Positions 52,368 through 63,126 of a DNA stretch of 64,000 bases are shown piece after piece. The DNA lies in assembly GCF_905171775.1 (NCBI RefSeq), contig NC_053491.1, positions 226,228,247 to 226,292,246 on the forward strand. The letters run 5' to 3'. The notes beneath the pieces were generated by a model, which saw only the letters and a list, made by a program, of their open reading frames with translations, was not told where the DNA came from and ran no database searches. This DNA comes from Rana temporaria. Its lineage: Eukaryota; Chordata; Amphibia; Anura; Ranidae. The stretch's first letter is position 1. Every line of letters begins with the position of its first letter. Both the position numbers and the translations under genes were made by a program.

Positions 52368-52805
52368 AGCTGATGTGCCATGGGAAAATAATATTAAAAG
52401 CCAGCAGCTACAAATACTGCAGCTGCTGACTTTTAATATTAGGACACTTACCTGTCCTGGAGTCCAGCGCCGATCGCAGCAGAGGACGAACGATCGCTCG
52501 TCTCTCTGCTGCTCCCCCGCCATCCACGCTGAGGGAACCAGGAAGTGAAGCGCTGCGGCTTCACTGCCCGGTTCCCTACGGCGCATGCGCGAGTCGCGCT
52601 GCGCCCGCCGATTGGCTCCCAGCACACAACGGGGTGTGACGGAATGCCCGTCTTTTGCCCGTGAATGCCGGGCCGGAAGTGGGTGCAAATACCTGTCTTT
52701 AGACAGGTATCTGCACCCCCCTCCCCCCTGAAAGGTGTCAAATGTGACACCGGAGGGGGGGAGGGTTCCGATCAGCGGGACTCCACTTTAGGGTGGAGAA
52801 CTGCT
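52368..52805 (+). mobile_element. Family-B TTAA MITE in FAF2 intron 1
   Basis: TTAA is at 52364-52367 and 52806-52809. The start AGCTGATGTGCC and the core AAAGCCAGCAGCTACAAATA and GGACACTTACCTGTCCTGGA are as in 18381-18860. Relative to that copy it lacks a segment around GGCTCACATGCTGTGTGCTG and differs at scattered bases. Confidence 0.88.
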
Positions 52806-53803
52806 TTAAACCTGTAGTTATAAAAGGATTAGCAGAGATCTAAAATTATTATACAGGATGTATATAACTCGACAGTTTACGCAGCGCTTTACAACATAAT
52901 GGCAGACAGTACAATTTAATACAGTAGGATCAGTAGCCCTGCTTGTTAGAGCTTACAATGAATACATTTCTTGAGCTTATATGAAATCGGCACTATGTTA
53001 CCTCTTAAAAAGCCAGGTGCACTAAAATAATGACGGAGGCGCGTAAACTGACCACGGTGTCTGGTCTCAGCAGCCATGATACTGTGGTCAGTTTACAGAG
53101 GGGTGGGAAGAAACTGGCAGTTTTTTTAGGTGTTACAGGGGACCAAATGACACGGGACAAGCACTGTGTCGATAACATGCTTTAAAGGAGCAGAATACAT
53201 TTTTTTGGGGGGTGGTTAACAAAACTCTTTAACTGTATCTGAGCACCACAAACTAAAATTGCTGCTCAATTCATTTTTTATATTCACAACAAACTCACCT
53301 ATCCCTCCATAGATGCTTTATAATACTGTAAAACGCCCACAGCATTTCTATCTGTGGCTATCTTGAGTAAGAATGTAGAATTCACTTTGCCTGGAATAGA
53401 TCTGGCCTTAGCTCAGGCATGCAGACTGGAGGATGTGCTTAGCTGACAAAACCCCCTCCTCCACGCTAGGAGGACTCCTGGGATGTATGACCCTAGGCCA
53501 GAAACCAGGAAGCAACTGAAGAAATTTAAGGGAAAAAAGTTCAAAACAAGTAAATATACCGTCTCTATTAATGCTAGCGGCATAAGGATTAAAAATGGTT
53601 AATGTTGATTGATAACATTTAGTTCCCACTTTATAACACCTGGGATGTAAATTAATGAAAATCCCGGCCTCATTACATAGATTTTTTTATTTAAACCATA
53701 GATACAAATTGAATAAAACTTGGCCTTTAAAATACCTAAATGTAATCATGCTGAAATGCATGAAGATAGTTTAGCGGCACGTGTCTTTTTGTAAGTCTTC
53801 AGA

Positions 53804-54362
53804 TAAATAGCTTCCTTTACCTTAGTGCAGTCCTCCTTCACTTACCTCATCCTTTGATTTTGCTTTTAAATGTCGTTATTTCTTCGGAGAAATCCTCACT
53901 TCCTGTTCTTCTGTCTGTAACTCCACACAGTAATGTGAGTTTTTCTCCCTGGTGTGGAGTGTTGTGCTCGCCCCCTCCCCTGGACTACAGGAGTGTCAGG
54001 ACGCCCACTGACACACGGCTCCTTTCTATATCTGCAACGTAGAGAGCGTCCTGACTAAGGATGAGCTCCAGCGTGTTCGCATAGTACACGTGCAGAGCCC
54101 GCCAGGAAGTCTGCACGGCGCTAATCACAGCTAGGGAGACATTTCCCAATGCTCGGCTGCAGAGATCGGGAAATGTCTCCCTGGCTGTGATTAGCACAGC
54201 GCCATGCAGACTTCCTGGCGGGCTCTGCACGTGTACTATGCGAACACGCTGGAGCTCATCCTTAGTCCTGACTTTCCTGTAGTCCAAGGGAGGGGGTGAG
54301 CACGACACTCCAAACCAGGTAGAAAGCCTCGCATTATGGTGTGGAGTTACAGACAGAAGAAC
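53804..54362. mobile_element. Kolobok/T2-like foldback with inner near-perfect palindrome
   Basis: The left arm (TAGCTTCCTTTACCTTAGTG onward) matches the arms at 55136 and 58332. The centre is an inverted repeat, 54053-54267. The right arm stops at ACAGACAGAAGAAC (about 54362), where a family-A MITE fragment abuts, so the outer right end is lost. The TTAA flanks are not both visible. Non-coding. Confidence 0.65.
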
Positions 54363-54365
54363 ATA

Positions 54366-54640
54366 CATTGTATGAACAGAAGATCAGCATTTCTCTCCCT
54401 GACAGGACCGGGAGCTGTGTGTTTACACACACAGCTCCCGGTCCTCCCTCTGTAACGAGCGATTGTGGATGCCCATCGGTGATCGCACCCGCCGTACACA
54501 CGCATCGGGATCAGGGACGAGCGGCGGCGCGCACGTGCCCCTAGTGGCTGCTTCGCGAGGCGACGTAGAGCTACGGGCTCTCGCGCAGGGGAGCCGACCT
54601 GCCGCCGTATAACTGGCGGCTGGTCGGCAAGTAGTTAAAT
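54366..54640 (+). mobile_element. Family-A MITE 3' fragment
   Basis: It runs from ACATTGTATGAACAGAAGAT to GGCAAGTAGTTAA and parallels 63825-64000. It contains the conserved perfect hairpin at 54405-54444 with 18-bp arms. The 5' two thirds of the family sequence are absent. Confidence 0.7.
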
Positions 54641-55135
54641 GCCATTTTAGTGAAAAGACTAAAACAAAATTGAAATTTGACTTCAAAATAAACACTGGTC
54701 TGTAGTGCATGTTCATACCTCAAGGCCATAAATAATAACCTATTCGATTTTTCACTCCAGCTGTATATAATGAGTTTGGAAATTGTAGAGAAATGTTAAA
54801 TAATGTATTACAATTTAATTACACCCATTTGATTTTAAAAGACTAAACTGAGTTTTAGTCAACTAAAATATACTGGAGATTTAGTTGACCTAAATACGAC
54901 TAAAACAATTGCAGAAGACTAAAATGGGACTAAAATGCCATTTTAGTCGTAAGACTGCGTTCACACCGAGGTGCTTTGCAGGCGCTATAATTGTAAAACC
55001 CATGGGCTTTCACACTGGAGTGGTGTTCGCTGGCAGGACGTTAAAAAAAAAGTCCTGCTAGCCGCATCTTTTTGCAGACAAAAAGCTCTGCAAAAACTAC
55101 GGTAAAAATAGTGCCTCAGTGTGAAAGCAGCTTAA

Positions 55136-55613
55136 AGGGGTTGTAAAGGAAAAAAATGTTTTCCCTAAATAGCTTCCTTTACCTTAGTGCAGTCCTCCTT
55201 CACTTACCTCATCCTTCCATTTTGCTTTTAAATGTCCTTATTTCTTCTGAGAAATCCTCACTTCCTGCTCTTCTGTCTGTAACTACACACAGTAATGTGA
55301 GGCTTTCTTCCTGGTGTGGAGAAAGCCTCTTGAGGGGGCCAGCAGGAGTGTCAGGACGCCCACTAACACACAGCTCTTTTCTCTATCTGCAAAGTAGAGA
55401 GTGTCCTGACTGGCCTGCTTGCCCCCTCCCCCCACCAGGGAGAAAGCCTCGCATTATGGTGGTGAGTTACAGACAGAAGATCAGGAAGTGAGGATTTCTC
55501 AGAAGAAATAAGGACATTTAAAAGCAAAATGGAAGGATGAGGTAAGTGAAGGAGGACTGCACTAAGGTAAAGGAAGCTATTTAGGGAAAAAAAATGTTTC
55601 CTTTACAACCCCT
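55136..55613. mobile_element. Kolobok/T2-like foldback MITE, complete
   Basis: TTAA is at 55132-55135 and 55614-55617. The termini are AGGGGTTGTAAAGG and CCTTTACAACCCCT, a perfect 14-bp inverted repeat, extended as roughly 150-bp arms (CTTAGTGCAGTCCTCCTTCA and its complement, and so on). TTAAAGGGG-type ends with TTAA duplication fit the T2 family described in Xenopus. Confidence 0.82.
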
Positions 55614-56210
55614 TTAAGACTAAATTGAAATTTGCTGCCAAAATTCACTGCTATGTGGTCACTTGCCTGCAAAGCACCCGTAAACGCCTCTCCGGTCACT
55701 CCAGTGTGAAAGCCTTAGGACTTTCACACTAGAGCAGTGCGCTGGCAGGACACTAAAAAAAAGTCCTGCAAGCAGCATTTTTGAAGCGCTTTAGGAGCAG
55801 TGTTGAATTGGCTTAGAATTGGACTGGGCAGGAAAGGGGAGAATGTAACCAGTAGGCAAGTGGTTAAAAAAAAAAAAAAAAACAACAAACAAACTGTCTC
55901 CTAGATTCAAAGCACATTTATCCTGTACTAGTGTGTTTACAAATACTTTATATGGAATGCACACAACATGTACACATGTTTCCTTTTTTTTATTATTTTT
56001 TTTTTTCCCAACTGTTTACTTATGCCAACAAGCCATATTTCACATTTTTTTGGCCATTAAACATAAAAAAATGACACTATATTTAGAGTGGAGGGCATTT
56101 GTTTGTCACCCAGTCTCTTGTTTTTTCATGTTTCTGAAAGTCAAGTCCTACAGAGCTCCCATGTGATTGGCTGTTTGTGGGCTCATGTTCTTGAATGACT
56201 GGGTTTTTAA

Positions 56211-56624
56211 AGCGGAAGGCTGATGCAGCATAGTAGTAGTGGGGCACCTTATGGTCTAAGACAGGTATTTGCACCCACTTCCCGGGAGACAACTCTGCGG
56301 GGACCTGTGGGTAGTGCGTCACTTCCCCCCCTGTTGTGTTCTGGAAAACACACAGCTCCCATAACACAGCAGGGACCAGTAAGCACGGCGCAGCGTGACT
56401 CGCGCATGAGCTGTAAGGAACCGGGCAGTGAGGCCGCAATGCTTCACTTCCTGGTTCCCTCACAGAGGATGGCGGTGGGGGCAGCAGATAGAGGAGCGAT
56501 CGCTCGTCTTCTGCTGCCTCCGGCGCTGGACTCCAGGACAGGTAAGTGTCCTAATATTAAAAGTCAGCAGTTGCAGTGTTTGTAGCTACTGCCTTTTAAT
56601 ATTTTTTTATGACTGAGCTCCGCT
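56211..56624 (-). mobile_element. Family-B TTAA MITE, reverse copy in FAF2 intron 1
   Basis: TTAA is at 56207-56210 and 56625-56628. The ends are AGCGGAAGGC and GAGCTCCGCT. The reverse-orientation core is CTCCAGGACAGGTAAGTGTC and TTAAAAGTCAGCAGTTGCAG. It carries a splice-donor-like AG/GTAAGT on the sense strand of FAF2. Confidence 0.82.
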
Positions 56625-58331
56625 TTAACACTAAGGTAGTTTTCAGGCATTGTAGTGCTAAAAATAGTGACTGTAAAGCATCTGAAAACTGCCTCTAATG
56701 CTTTCACACTGGTGCGGTGCGCTTGTGAGACGGGGAAAAATAGTCCAGCATCTTTGGGGCGGTGTAGAGGCACTTTATACAGTGCACCTACACCACCCCT
56801 GCCCATTTGAATGAAAGGGAAGCGCTGCAACATGGGCGATTTTAACCCTTTCTTCGGCCACTAGCGCCCTGCTATCGGCCGAAAAACAACGGTAAAGCAC
56901 CACCGAAATGAGCGGCGCTTTACCATCAACGCGGCCACGGCTACAGTGTGAAATGAAGATGGAGTATGGTACAGTAATGCGTTACTGACTGATGAAGCTG
57001 TTGAATAGTGATTTAGAAGCTGTTCAGCTTTGAGGTTAAGCAGCCAATATGACAGCTGCCAGGTCTGCTTGAACGCACCTGTCACCTTCACACAATAGAA
57101 GGCATTCTTCTTTCTTTTCTTTTTTTTTTTAACTGAACCTACAGTATAGTACTTTCTGTGTTTGCGAATCATGACTGGAGGGGTATTTTATTGTTGTGTT
57201 TTTTATTAGTGATTTACAGTAAATTTACACAACATTTTGGTGAATAAAACATTCTCAAAGATTTAATCTTTCACACGTCAGATTGTTTTGCATACTGTGA
57301 GTGTTAAAATTTGTGTGTGTGTATATATAGAAACCATTTTAAGAGGGCTAAACAAATCCCAAGATCCAGATAGCCAGTGTGCCTAAAAACTCAGCAAACA
57401 AGCATGCGCTGAAGATTTCTAAAAATGACCTTCTGAATCCTGGGGATGCCCAATGAATTTCCTTAATTTGTAGGGTTGCACCAATACCCCCCCCTTTTTT
57501 TTTTTTATATTCCTCCCCCCCCACTGCTCATGTATTTATAGAAAGAGAGGGGAAAGTGCCACCTAGTGGGTAGTTTATTAAAAATTTTAGAACTCGCAGT
57601 ACATATCTGGCCAAATGCAAAATCTACATAGGTGTCCCAGCCCCGTCGATGTAAGCGAATCATGCCCGCTGGAGGAAAAGTTCCGGGACCCCATGGCTTG
57701 TGGGCGGACCTCTCTATATCTCCTCCAGCCCTGTGAGCACCTCCAGTGGCCATGATTTGCTATCATCAGTGGGACCTGGACAACCACAAAAATTTTGCAT
57801 TTGGCCAGATATGAAATCGTACCGCAAAGTATCGGTTTTAGTATTGTGCGCATTTAGGCAAGTACCACTACCAATACTCATGCAAATGCTTGGTTTTTGC
57901 TTCGGTGCATGCCCTTTTAATTTTCAGGGATTTATTCTCACTTTCTGTTTGACTATGAGACAGATCTCCCCAATGAGACACAGATGATGGGGGGGAAAAA
58001 AAACCATCAGGGGGTTACAATGCTCACTTTATCAAAAATGGAAGTAAAAAAAGGTTTGCCTATAGTTCAACTTTAAGATGTTGTATGTGGCAGAGTGTAA
58101 TGTTTGGAGCCTTAAAACTGTTTGTTGATCTTGGTGCTTCCAAAAGAGCCACCTGTGGATGCTTTAGCAGAAGTCAGACAAAATTGGAGCCGTGTATTGC
58201 TGTCTTTACTACTGGACCCTGACCGGCAGCTGGAGAATCCTTCTAGACCTATCTCTTTTTAAAATGGTACTTTCATCATTTTAAAAGCGGAGCAGATTTT
58301 GTAGCTGGAAAGTGCCTGTAAAACACACGTA

Positions 58332-58822
58332 AAGGTACATTTGTTTTCCTAAATAGCTTCCTTTACCTTAGTGCAGTCTTTCTACACTTAACTCATCCTT
58401 CGATTTTGCTTTTAAATGTCCTTATTTCTTCTGAGAAATCCTCACTTCCTGTTCTTCTGTCTGAAACTCCACACAGTAATGCAAGGCTTTCTCCCTGCTG
58501 TGGAGAAAGCCTCTTGAGGGGGGAGGGGCGAGCAGGAGTGTCAGGACGCCCACTAACACACAGCTCCTTTCTCTATCTGCAAAGTAGAGAGCGTCCTGAC
58601 TTGCCTGCTCACCCCCTCCCCCCTCAAGAGGCTTTCTCCACACCAGGGAGAAAGCCTTGCATTACGGTGTGTAGTTACCGACAGAACAGGAAGTGAGGAT
58701 TTCTCAGAAGAACTAAGGACATTTAAAAGCAAAATGGAAGGATGAGGTAAGTGAAGGAGGACTGCATTAAGGTAAAGGAAGCTATTTAGGGATTTTTTTT
58801 TTTTTTTACCTTTACAACCCCT
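58332..58822. mobile_element. Kolobok/T2-like foldback MITE near FAF2 exon 2
   Basis: The arms are as in 55136-55613. The right end is CCTTTACAACCCCT followed by TTAA (58823-58826). The left TTAA is mutated (CGTAAAGGTACA). The inner arms CTTTCTCCCTGCTGTGGAGA / TCTCCACACCAGGGAGAAAG add a second foldback. It lies 190 bp upstream of exon 2. Confidence 0.72.
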
Positions 58823-59011
58823 TTAAAAATCTTGCATTTGTTGACGGCATGACTTGGATTTTAGTACTTGTCACAGTAAACTGGCATCTAGGATTTGTGG
58901 GTCCTGGCATAATGAACCTCCAGATCCCATATTGCCTTTGTTTTGCCTTGCTGTAATGCTTGTTGTATTTAATTCTGAAACATTTTTTTCTTTTTTTTTT
59001 TTTTCTTCCAG

Positions 59012-59080
59012 GACTTGACAGGAATAGAGTCAATGGACCAATGCCGCCAAACCTTGCAACAGCACAACTGGAATATAGAG
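59012..59080 (+). CDS. FAF2: FAF2 coding exon 2
   Basis: This encodes 23 residues, DLTGIESMDQCRQTLQQHNW plus NIE, the middle of the UBA domain that binds ubiquitin. Phase 0 at both ends; donor GTATGTGC. The acceptor has a strong T tract. The next intron is only 90 bp (59081-59170). Confidence 0.96.
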
Positions 59081-59170
59081 GTATGTGCATGAAATTAGGT
59101 TAAGGAAAAGAGGGCTGGTATGTTATTAAACTTGCTTTTTCTGTTTTGTTTTTTTTTGTTTTTTTTTTAG

Positions 59171-59305
59171 GCAGCTGTTCAGGACAGGCTGAATGAACAG
59201 GAGGGTGTTCCTAGTGTCTTTAACACAACACCCAACCGGCCCTTGCAAGTGAATACAGCCGACCATAGAGTATACAGTTATGTGGTATCCCGGCCACAGC
59301 CAAGG
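59171..59305 (+). CDS. FAF2: FAF2 coding exon 3
   Basis: This encodes 45 residues: AAVQDRLNEQEGVPSVFN finishes the UBA domain, and the linker ends DHRVYSYVVSRPQPR, just before the membrane hairpin. Small differences from the human protein (NTTPNRPLQ against its PPSRPLQ region) lie in the linker. Phase 0; donor GTGAGTAG. Followed by a 227-bp intron. Confidence 0.96.
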
Positions 59306-59532
59306 GTGAGTAGAGAAAAATTACCTCCAAACTGTTTGAAAATAAGACTGTATGTGTTCCCAGAGGAACCAATCACATGTACTCATTTTATTTTCCTGTC
59401 TTCACTGGTATAGTGAAATGTATAAATCTAATTGCTTTTATAAATCTAATTGCTTTTATGGACAATACTGAAGATTTAAGTTTCAGATGTTTAATAATGT
59501 GATTTATTTTATATGGTTGTGTTTTGTTCTAG

Positions 59533-59609
59533 GGGCTCCTGGGCTGGGGTTACTACCTGGTCATGCTTCCATTCCGCATCACCTATTATACACTACTTGA
59601 TATATTTAG
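59533..59609 (+). CDS. FAF2: FAF2 coding exon 4 (membrane hairpin)
   Basis: This encodes GLLGWGYYLVMLPFRITYYT then LLDIFR, the hydrophobic hairpin (about residues 90-115) that inserts into the cytosolic leaflet of ER and lipid-droplet membranes. It ends in phase 2 at GTAAGT, followed by an intron of only 75 bp (59610-59684). Confidence 0.96.
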
Positions 59610-59684
59610 GTAAGTTGTTTATATTTTCTTTATATCTTTTATATAAGGGGAATCTGTACAAAAATTGTATATTTTCAATTTTAG

Positions 59685-59823
59685 GTTTGCTATTCGTTTT
59701 ATTCGACCAGACCCACGTAGCCGAGTTACTGACCCTGTGGGGGACATCGTCTCCTTTATACAGATGTTTGAAGAGAAGTATGGCAGAACACACCCTGTGT
59801 TTTACCAGGGGACCTATAGCCAG
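59685..59823 (+). CDS. FAF2: FAF2 coding exon 5
   Basis: After one base completing an arginine codon, 46 residues follow: FAIRFIRPDPRSRVTDPVGD, IVSFIQMFEEKYGRTHPVFY, QGTYSQ. This is the start of the thioredoxin-like UAS domain, which senses long-chain unsaturated fatty acids. Phase 0 at the end; donor GTAACA. The 2.6-kb intron that follows (59824-62405) contains an antisense CR1/L2 LINE. Confidence 0.96.
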
Positions 59824-59885
59824 GTAACACTTAACAAGCCACACATGCTGGATTAAAAATAAAAAATAAAATTGATTTTTACAAA

Positions 59886-61545
59886 CAAGTGAGTGCGTGA
59901 GTGAAGAACTTATATAGCGCAGCACATGCGAACTAAATCACCTCTGGGCGCTCGTTGTTCCTGTCTCTTTTGATATCAAAAGAGATGAGTTTTGATCTTT
60001 CTTCTAAAGGTCAAGTGATTCTCCTCCAACCGAATGCTGGTTGGTAAAGCATTCCATAGTCTGGGACCTTGAAGCGCAAATCTTCGCTCTCCTTTGGACT
60101 TGTATTTGGCTGTGGGTATCTGGAGCAGATTTTGGTTGGCGGATCGCAGAACGCGATTGGGGTTGTGAGCTTTTATTTTTTCGCATGGATATTGGGGGGC
60201 CTTCCCATGGATGCACTTATGTATCAGGCAGAGTGCTTTAAACGCAATTCTATCTTTTACTGGCAACCAGTGAAGGGTTCTCAGTGAAGGTGAGATCCAT
60301 TCCCAGGGTTTTTTCCCAGTTACCAGTCTGGCGGCCGAGTTTTGAACGACTTGCAGACAAGTGATTTGGTACTTTGGGAGTCCGAGGTAAAGGGCATTTG
60401 CATAGTCCAGTCTGGAGTTCACAATTGTTCCCACTACGACCGCTATGTCTTCTTTGGGAATGAATGGGATAAGTCTGCGTAGTAGGCGCAGCAGGTGGTG
60501 AGATCCGCTGACTACTGATCCTATTTGTGCATCCATTGTCATGTGGGTGTCAAAGATGACCCCGAGACTTTTGACTTTGGTGCTAGGGGTGATGATTTGG
60601 CCCAGAATGGGCGGAGGTGTCCAGGGTGTTGCTGGTTGATTCTTATGACTGGCGTGAAACAGAAGAAGTTCTGTTTTCGCCCCGTTGAGTTTAAGATAAC
60701 TCTTAGTCATCCAGTTTTCTATCAAAAAGAGGCATTTCTCTAGACCGAGTGCTGATCCTTTTTGTTGCAAATGCGAAAATACGTGTCATCTGCATAGGAG
60801 TGATAAAGTAGTTTTTGGGTGCTGATGATTTCAAAGAGGGGGCGAAGATAAATGTTGAACAGTATCGGCAACAGGGAGGGATCCTTGAGGGGACCCCGCA
60901 TGACACAGTGCGTTTTTCAGAAGTGAAAGGACCCAGTTTCACTGTTTGTGATCGGTTTTCAGAAAGGAGGAGAACCAAGATAAATCACCTTCCGTGACTC
61001 TGGCTACTTCAACTAGCCGAGTCAGTAAGAGTTTGTGGTCTACTGTGTCAAATGCAGTGCTTAGGTCCAACAGAACCAGAAGACAAGAATCTCCCTCGTC
61101 TGCGGCCTCGAGAGCATCGTCCCATATTTTGAGCAGTGCTGTCTCCGTCCCATGCCCGGGACGGACACCCGATTGAAAAGGATCAAGCAAATTGTGGGTA
61201 TCTAGATGCTGTTGCAGCTGTTGTACCACTGCTTTCTCCATTACCTTGGAGAGGACGTTCAGGCCTATTATGGGACGACGATGTTCAGGGACCTTGGGGT
61301 CGAAGGTGGGTTTCTTCAAGATGGGCTTGATTGTGCCCTGTTTCAACAGGGTAGGTACCAAGCCTTCCTTAAATGATTGATTTATAAGCTGCTTGATAGA
61401 TGGTGCCAGAATATTGGCGCATTCCTTCAGCAGTTTGGTGGGGATAATGTCATTAGGCGCCGTGCTATTACGCAAGGAGTCAATATTTTTGGTAGTTTCA
61501 ATGGAGATGGGTTTTAGGACAAACAAGTCTAGACTTGCTTGCTCT
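59886..61545 (-). pseudogene. CR1/L2-type LINE copy 2, antisense in FAF2 intron 5
   Basis: This is 5'-truncated near 61545; its 3' end with GTGAGTGCGTGAGTG-type tail repeats is at about 59886. From 61540 down it encodes LKPISIETTKNIDSLRNSTA, the RT start and VLLDLSTAFDTVDHKLLL, reaching a break near 60940. A second frame covers SEKRTVSC to PMQMTRIF (motif C damaged). 60770-59976 is open (264 codons) with the C-terminal domain and KTHLF end. At least two frameshifts. It keeps the stretch deleted from copy 1. Confidence 0.88.
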
Positions 61546-62405
61546 GTGCAATGGAATTGCACAGAGCCACCCTGAACCTCCTCTTCACGAGTCCCCTGCC
61601 TGCGCTCCTGGCCCGTTCTCTCTGTCCAATGCCCCTCTGGGAAGCCGTTTCCCATGGTGGAACTCTGTGTGTGCTCACTCCCGAGCTCTGCTGCTGTGTC
61701 CATTGACAAAGACTACGGGGACTTGGCCCCCGCTCCTTTGTCACTGGCTTTGATTGACAGCAGCAGGAGCCAGTGGCTCTCTGTGCCCCAGCAAAGCCAG
61801 TGAGACCCGGAAGTAAGTAGAGAGAAGAGCTGAAGATGCGCACAGTGCAGCGGCGCTTTGCGGGTGGTTTTAACCCTTTTTTCGGCCACTAGCGGGGGTT
61901 AAAAGCGGCCGGATACCTCCGCAAAAAATTACAGTAAAGTGCCACCGCCACCCGCTTTCCAGTGTGAAAGCGGCCTTAATGCAAGGAATGTGTTGGGTAA
62001 AACATTTTTTACTTTAAAATCACTTTAACTGTTATTCCTCCTAAAGCTTTAAAACCAGACAAATGTTCTCTACTGGGCACTTATGCACAGCAGTGTGTGA
62101 ACTTTTTTGTTCCTGACTATCTTACAGTATGGCTATGTATATATTTCTATCATCTGTAAGGAATAAGGCATTATGAATATTACATAGTTATTTCACACTA
62201 CATATCTCCACCTTCCTGGTCAGAATATACATTATGCCATTAGCACTTTGCTAACTCATAATTTTGTTCCATTCACTGACCAGTGTTCTTGTTGTGATGT
62301 CCTTACATGTGATATAAAAAAGTTTCTGTATAGTAGTATTCCTGATAGATGTATTCTGATATTGCTTATAATTCAATAATTAACAGTGTTGTCTTGTTTT
62401 GGCAG
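61546..62405. other. FAF2: Rest of FAF2 intron 5
   Basis: 61546-61980 is repeat-derived, ending in CACCCGCTTTCCAGTGTGAAAGCGGCC (the CAGTGTGAAAGC family). 61980-62405 is AT-rich unique-looking intron ending TTTTGGCAG. No further exon was seen. Confidence 0.55.
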
Positions 62406-62491
62406 GCTCTTAATGATGCAAAACAGGAGCTACGGTTTTTGCTGGTCTATCTGCATGGAGAGGATCATCAGGATTCTGATGAGTTTTGCAG
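62406..62491 (+). CDS. FAF2: FAF2 coding exon 6 (last in window)
   Basis: This encodes ALNDAKQELRFLLVYLHGED then HQDSDEFC, with two bases of the next codon, continuing the UAS domain. Donor is GTGGGCTT, phase 2. Later exons (rest of UAS, coiled coil and UBX domain) lie beyond the right edge. Confidence 0.95.
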
Positions 62492-63122
62492 GTGGGCTTT
62501 ATTCTTTACACCTGTTTGCTTGTTATGCAGAAAAATACATACTCGGGTCTATATCTAACCTGTACACGTGTCCTACAATTCTCACCCAGAATTTTGTTTT
62601 GAAACATGCTTTTGCGTGTACCTGCTACTCAACCTTCGCAGCTTTTTCGCCACACCCACTTTAATCATTGTCATGTGATGACAGAACTGCTTTGTGCCTC
62701 TGTCTGGTAACACAATAATCTCTTGTATTACAAGACTTTGTTGCACATTACATTGGACTTTTTTTTTTCTACCACAGGGTGATGTTAAGAATGATTGCTG
62801 TATTAGATGTTTTTGGCAAGAAATAGTCATGTTTACTAGAGATGGATATGTTAACTGAGAGGTGCACATTGCAAGAGACTGCTTGAACATTACATGAGAA
62901 TGCTGTAAAGTGAAGAAATGTGTTACCAATGAGAGGTGTATATTACAAGAGACTGCCACCGTACAAGACATGTGACTTGCTATACCTTTAAAAGAACGGG
63001 GAAGCTTGTTTGCCTTGGTAAATTGTGCATGGACACATTGCCGACATTCCACTCTTTAGCTCTGTGGCATCATAGGTCACATGACTAATCCATAGTGGAA
63101 AAACAGAGAAAGCTTCACTACA
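62492..63122 (+). other. FAF2: Start of FAF2 intron 6
   Basis: The intron begins at GTGGGCTTTATTC. A 62700-63020 stretch has repeated CATGTGAC and ATTACAAGAGACTG words. No exon was recognised before the MITE at 63127. Confidence 0.6.
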
Positions 63123-63126
63123 TTAA

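Noticed and set aside
54341..54544. Small protein-coding gene over the GC-rich hairpin region
   Set aside because: The sequence is the 3' part of a family-A MITE also found at 5433 and 63868. Frames are not conserved between copies.
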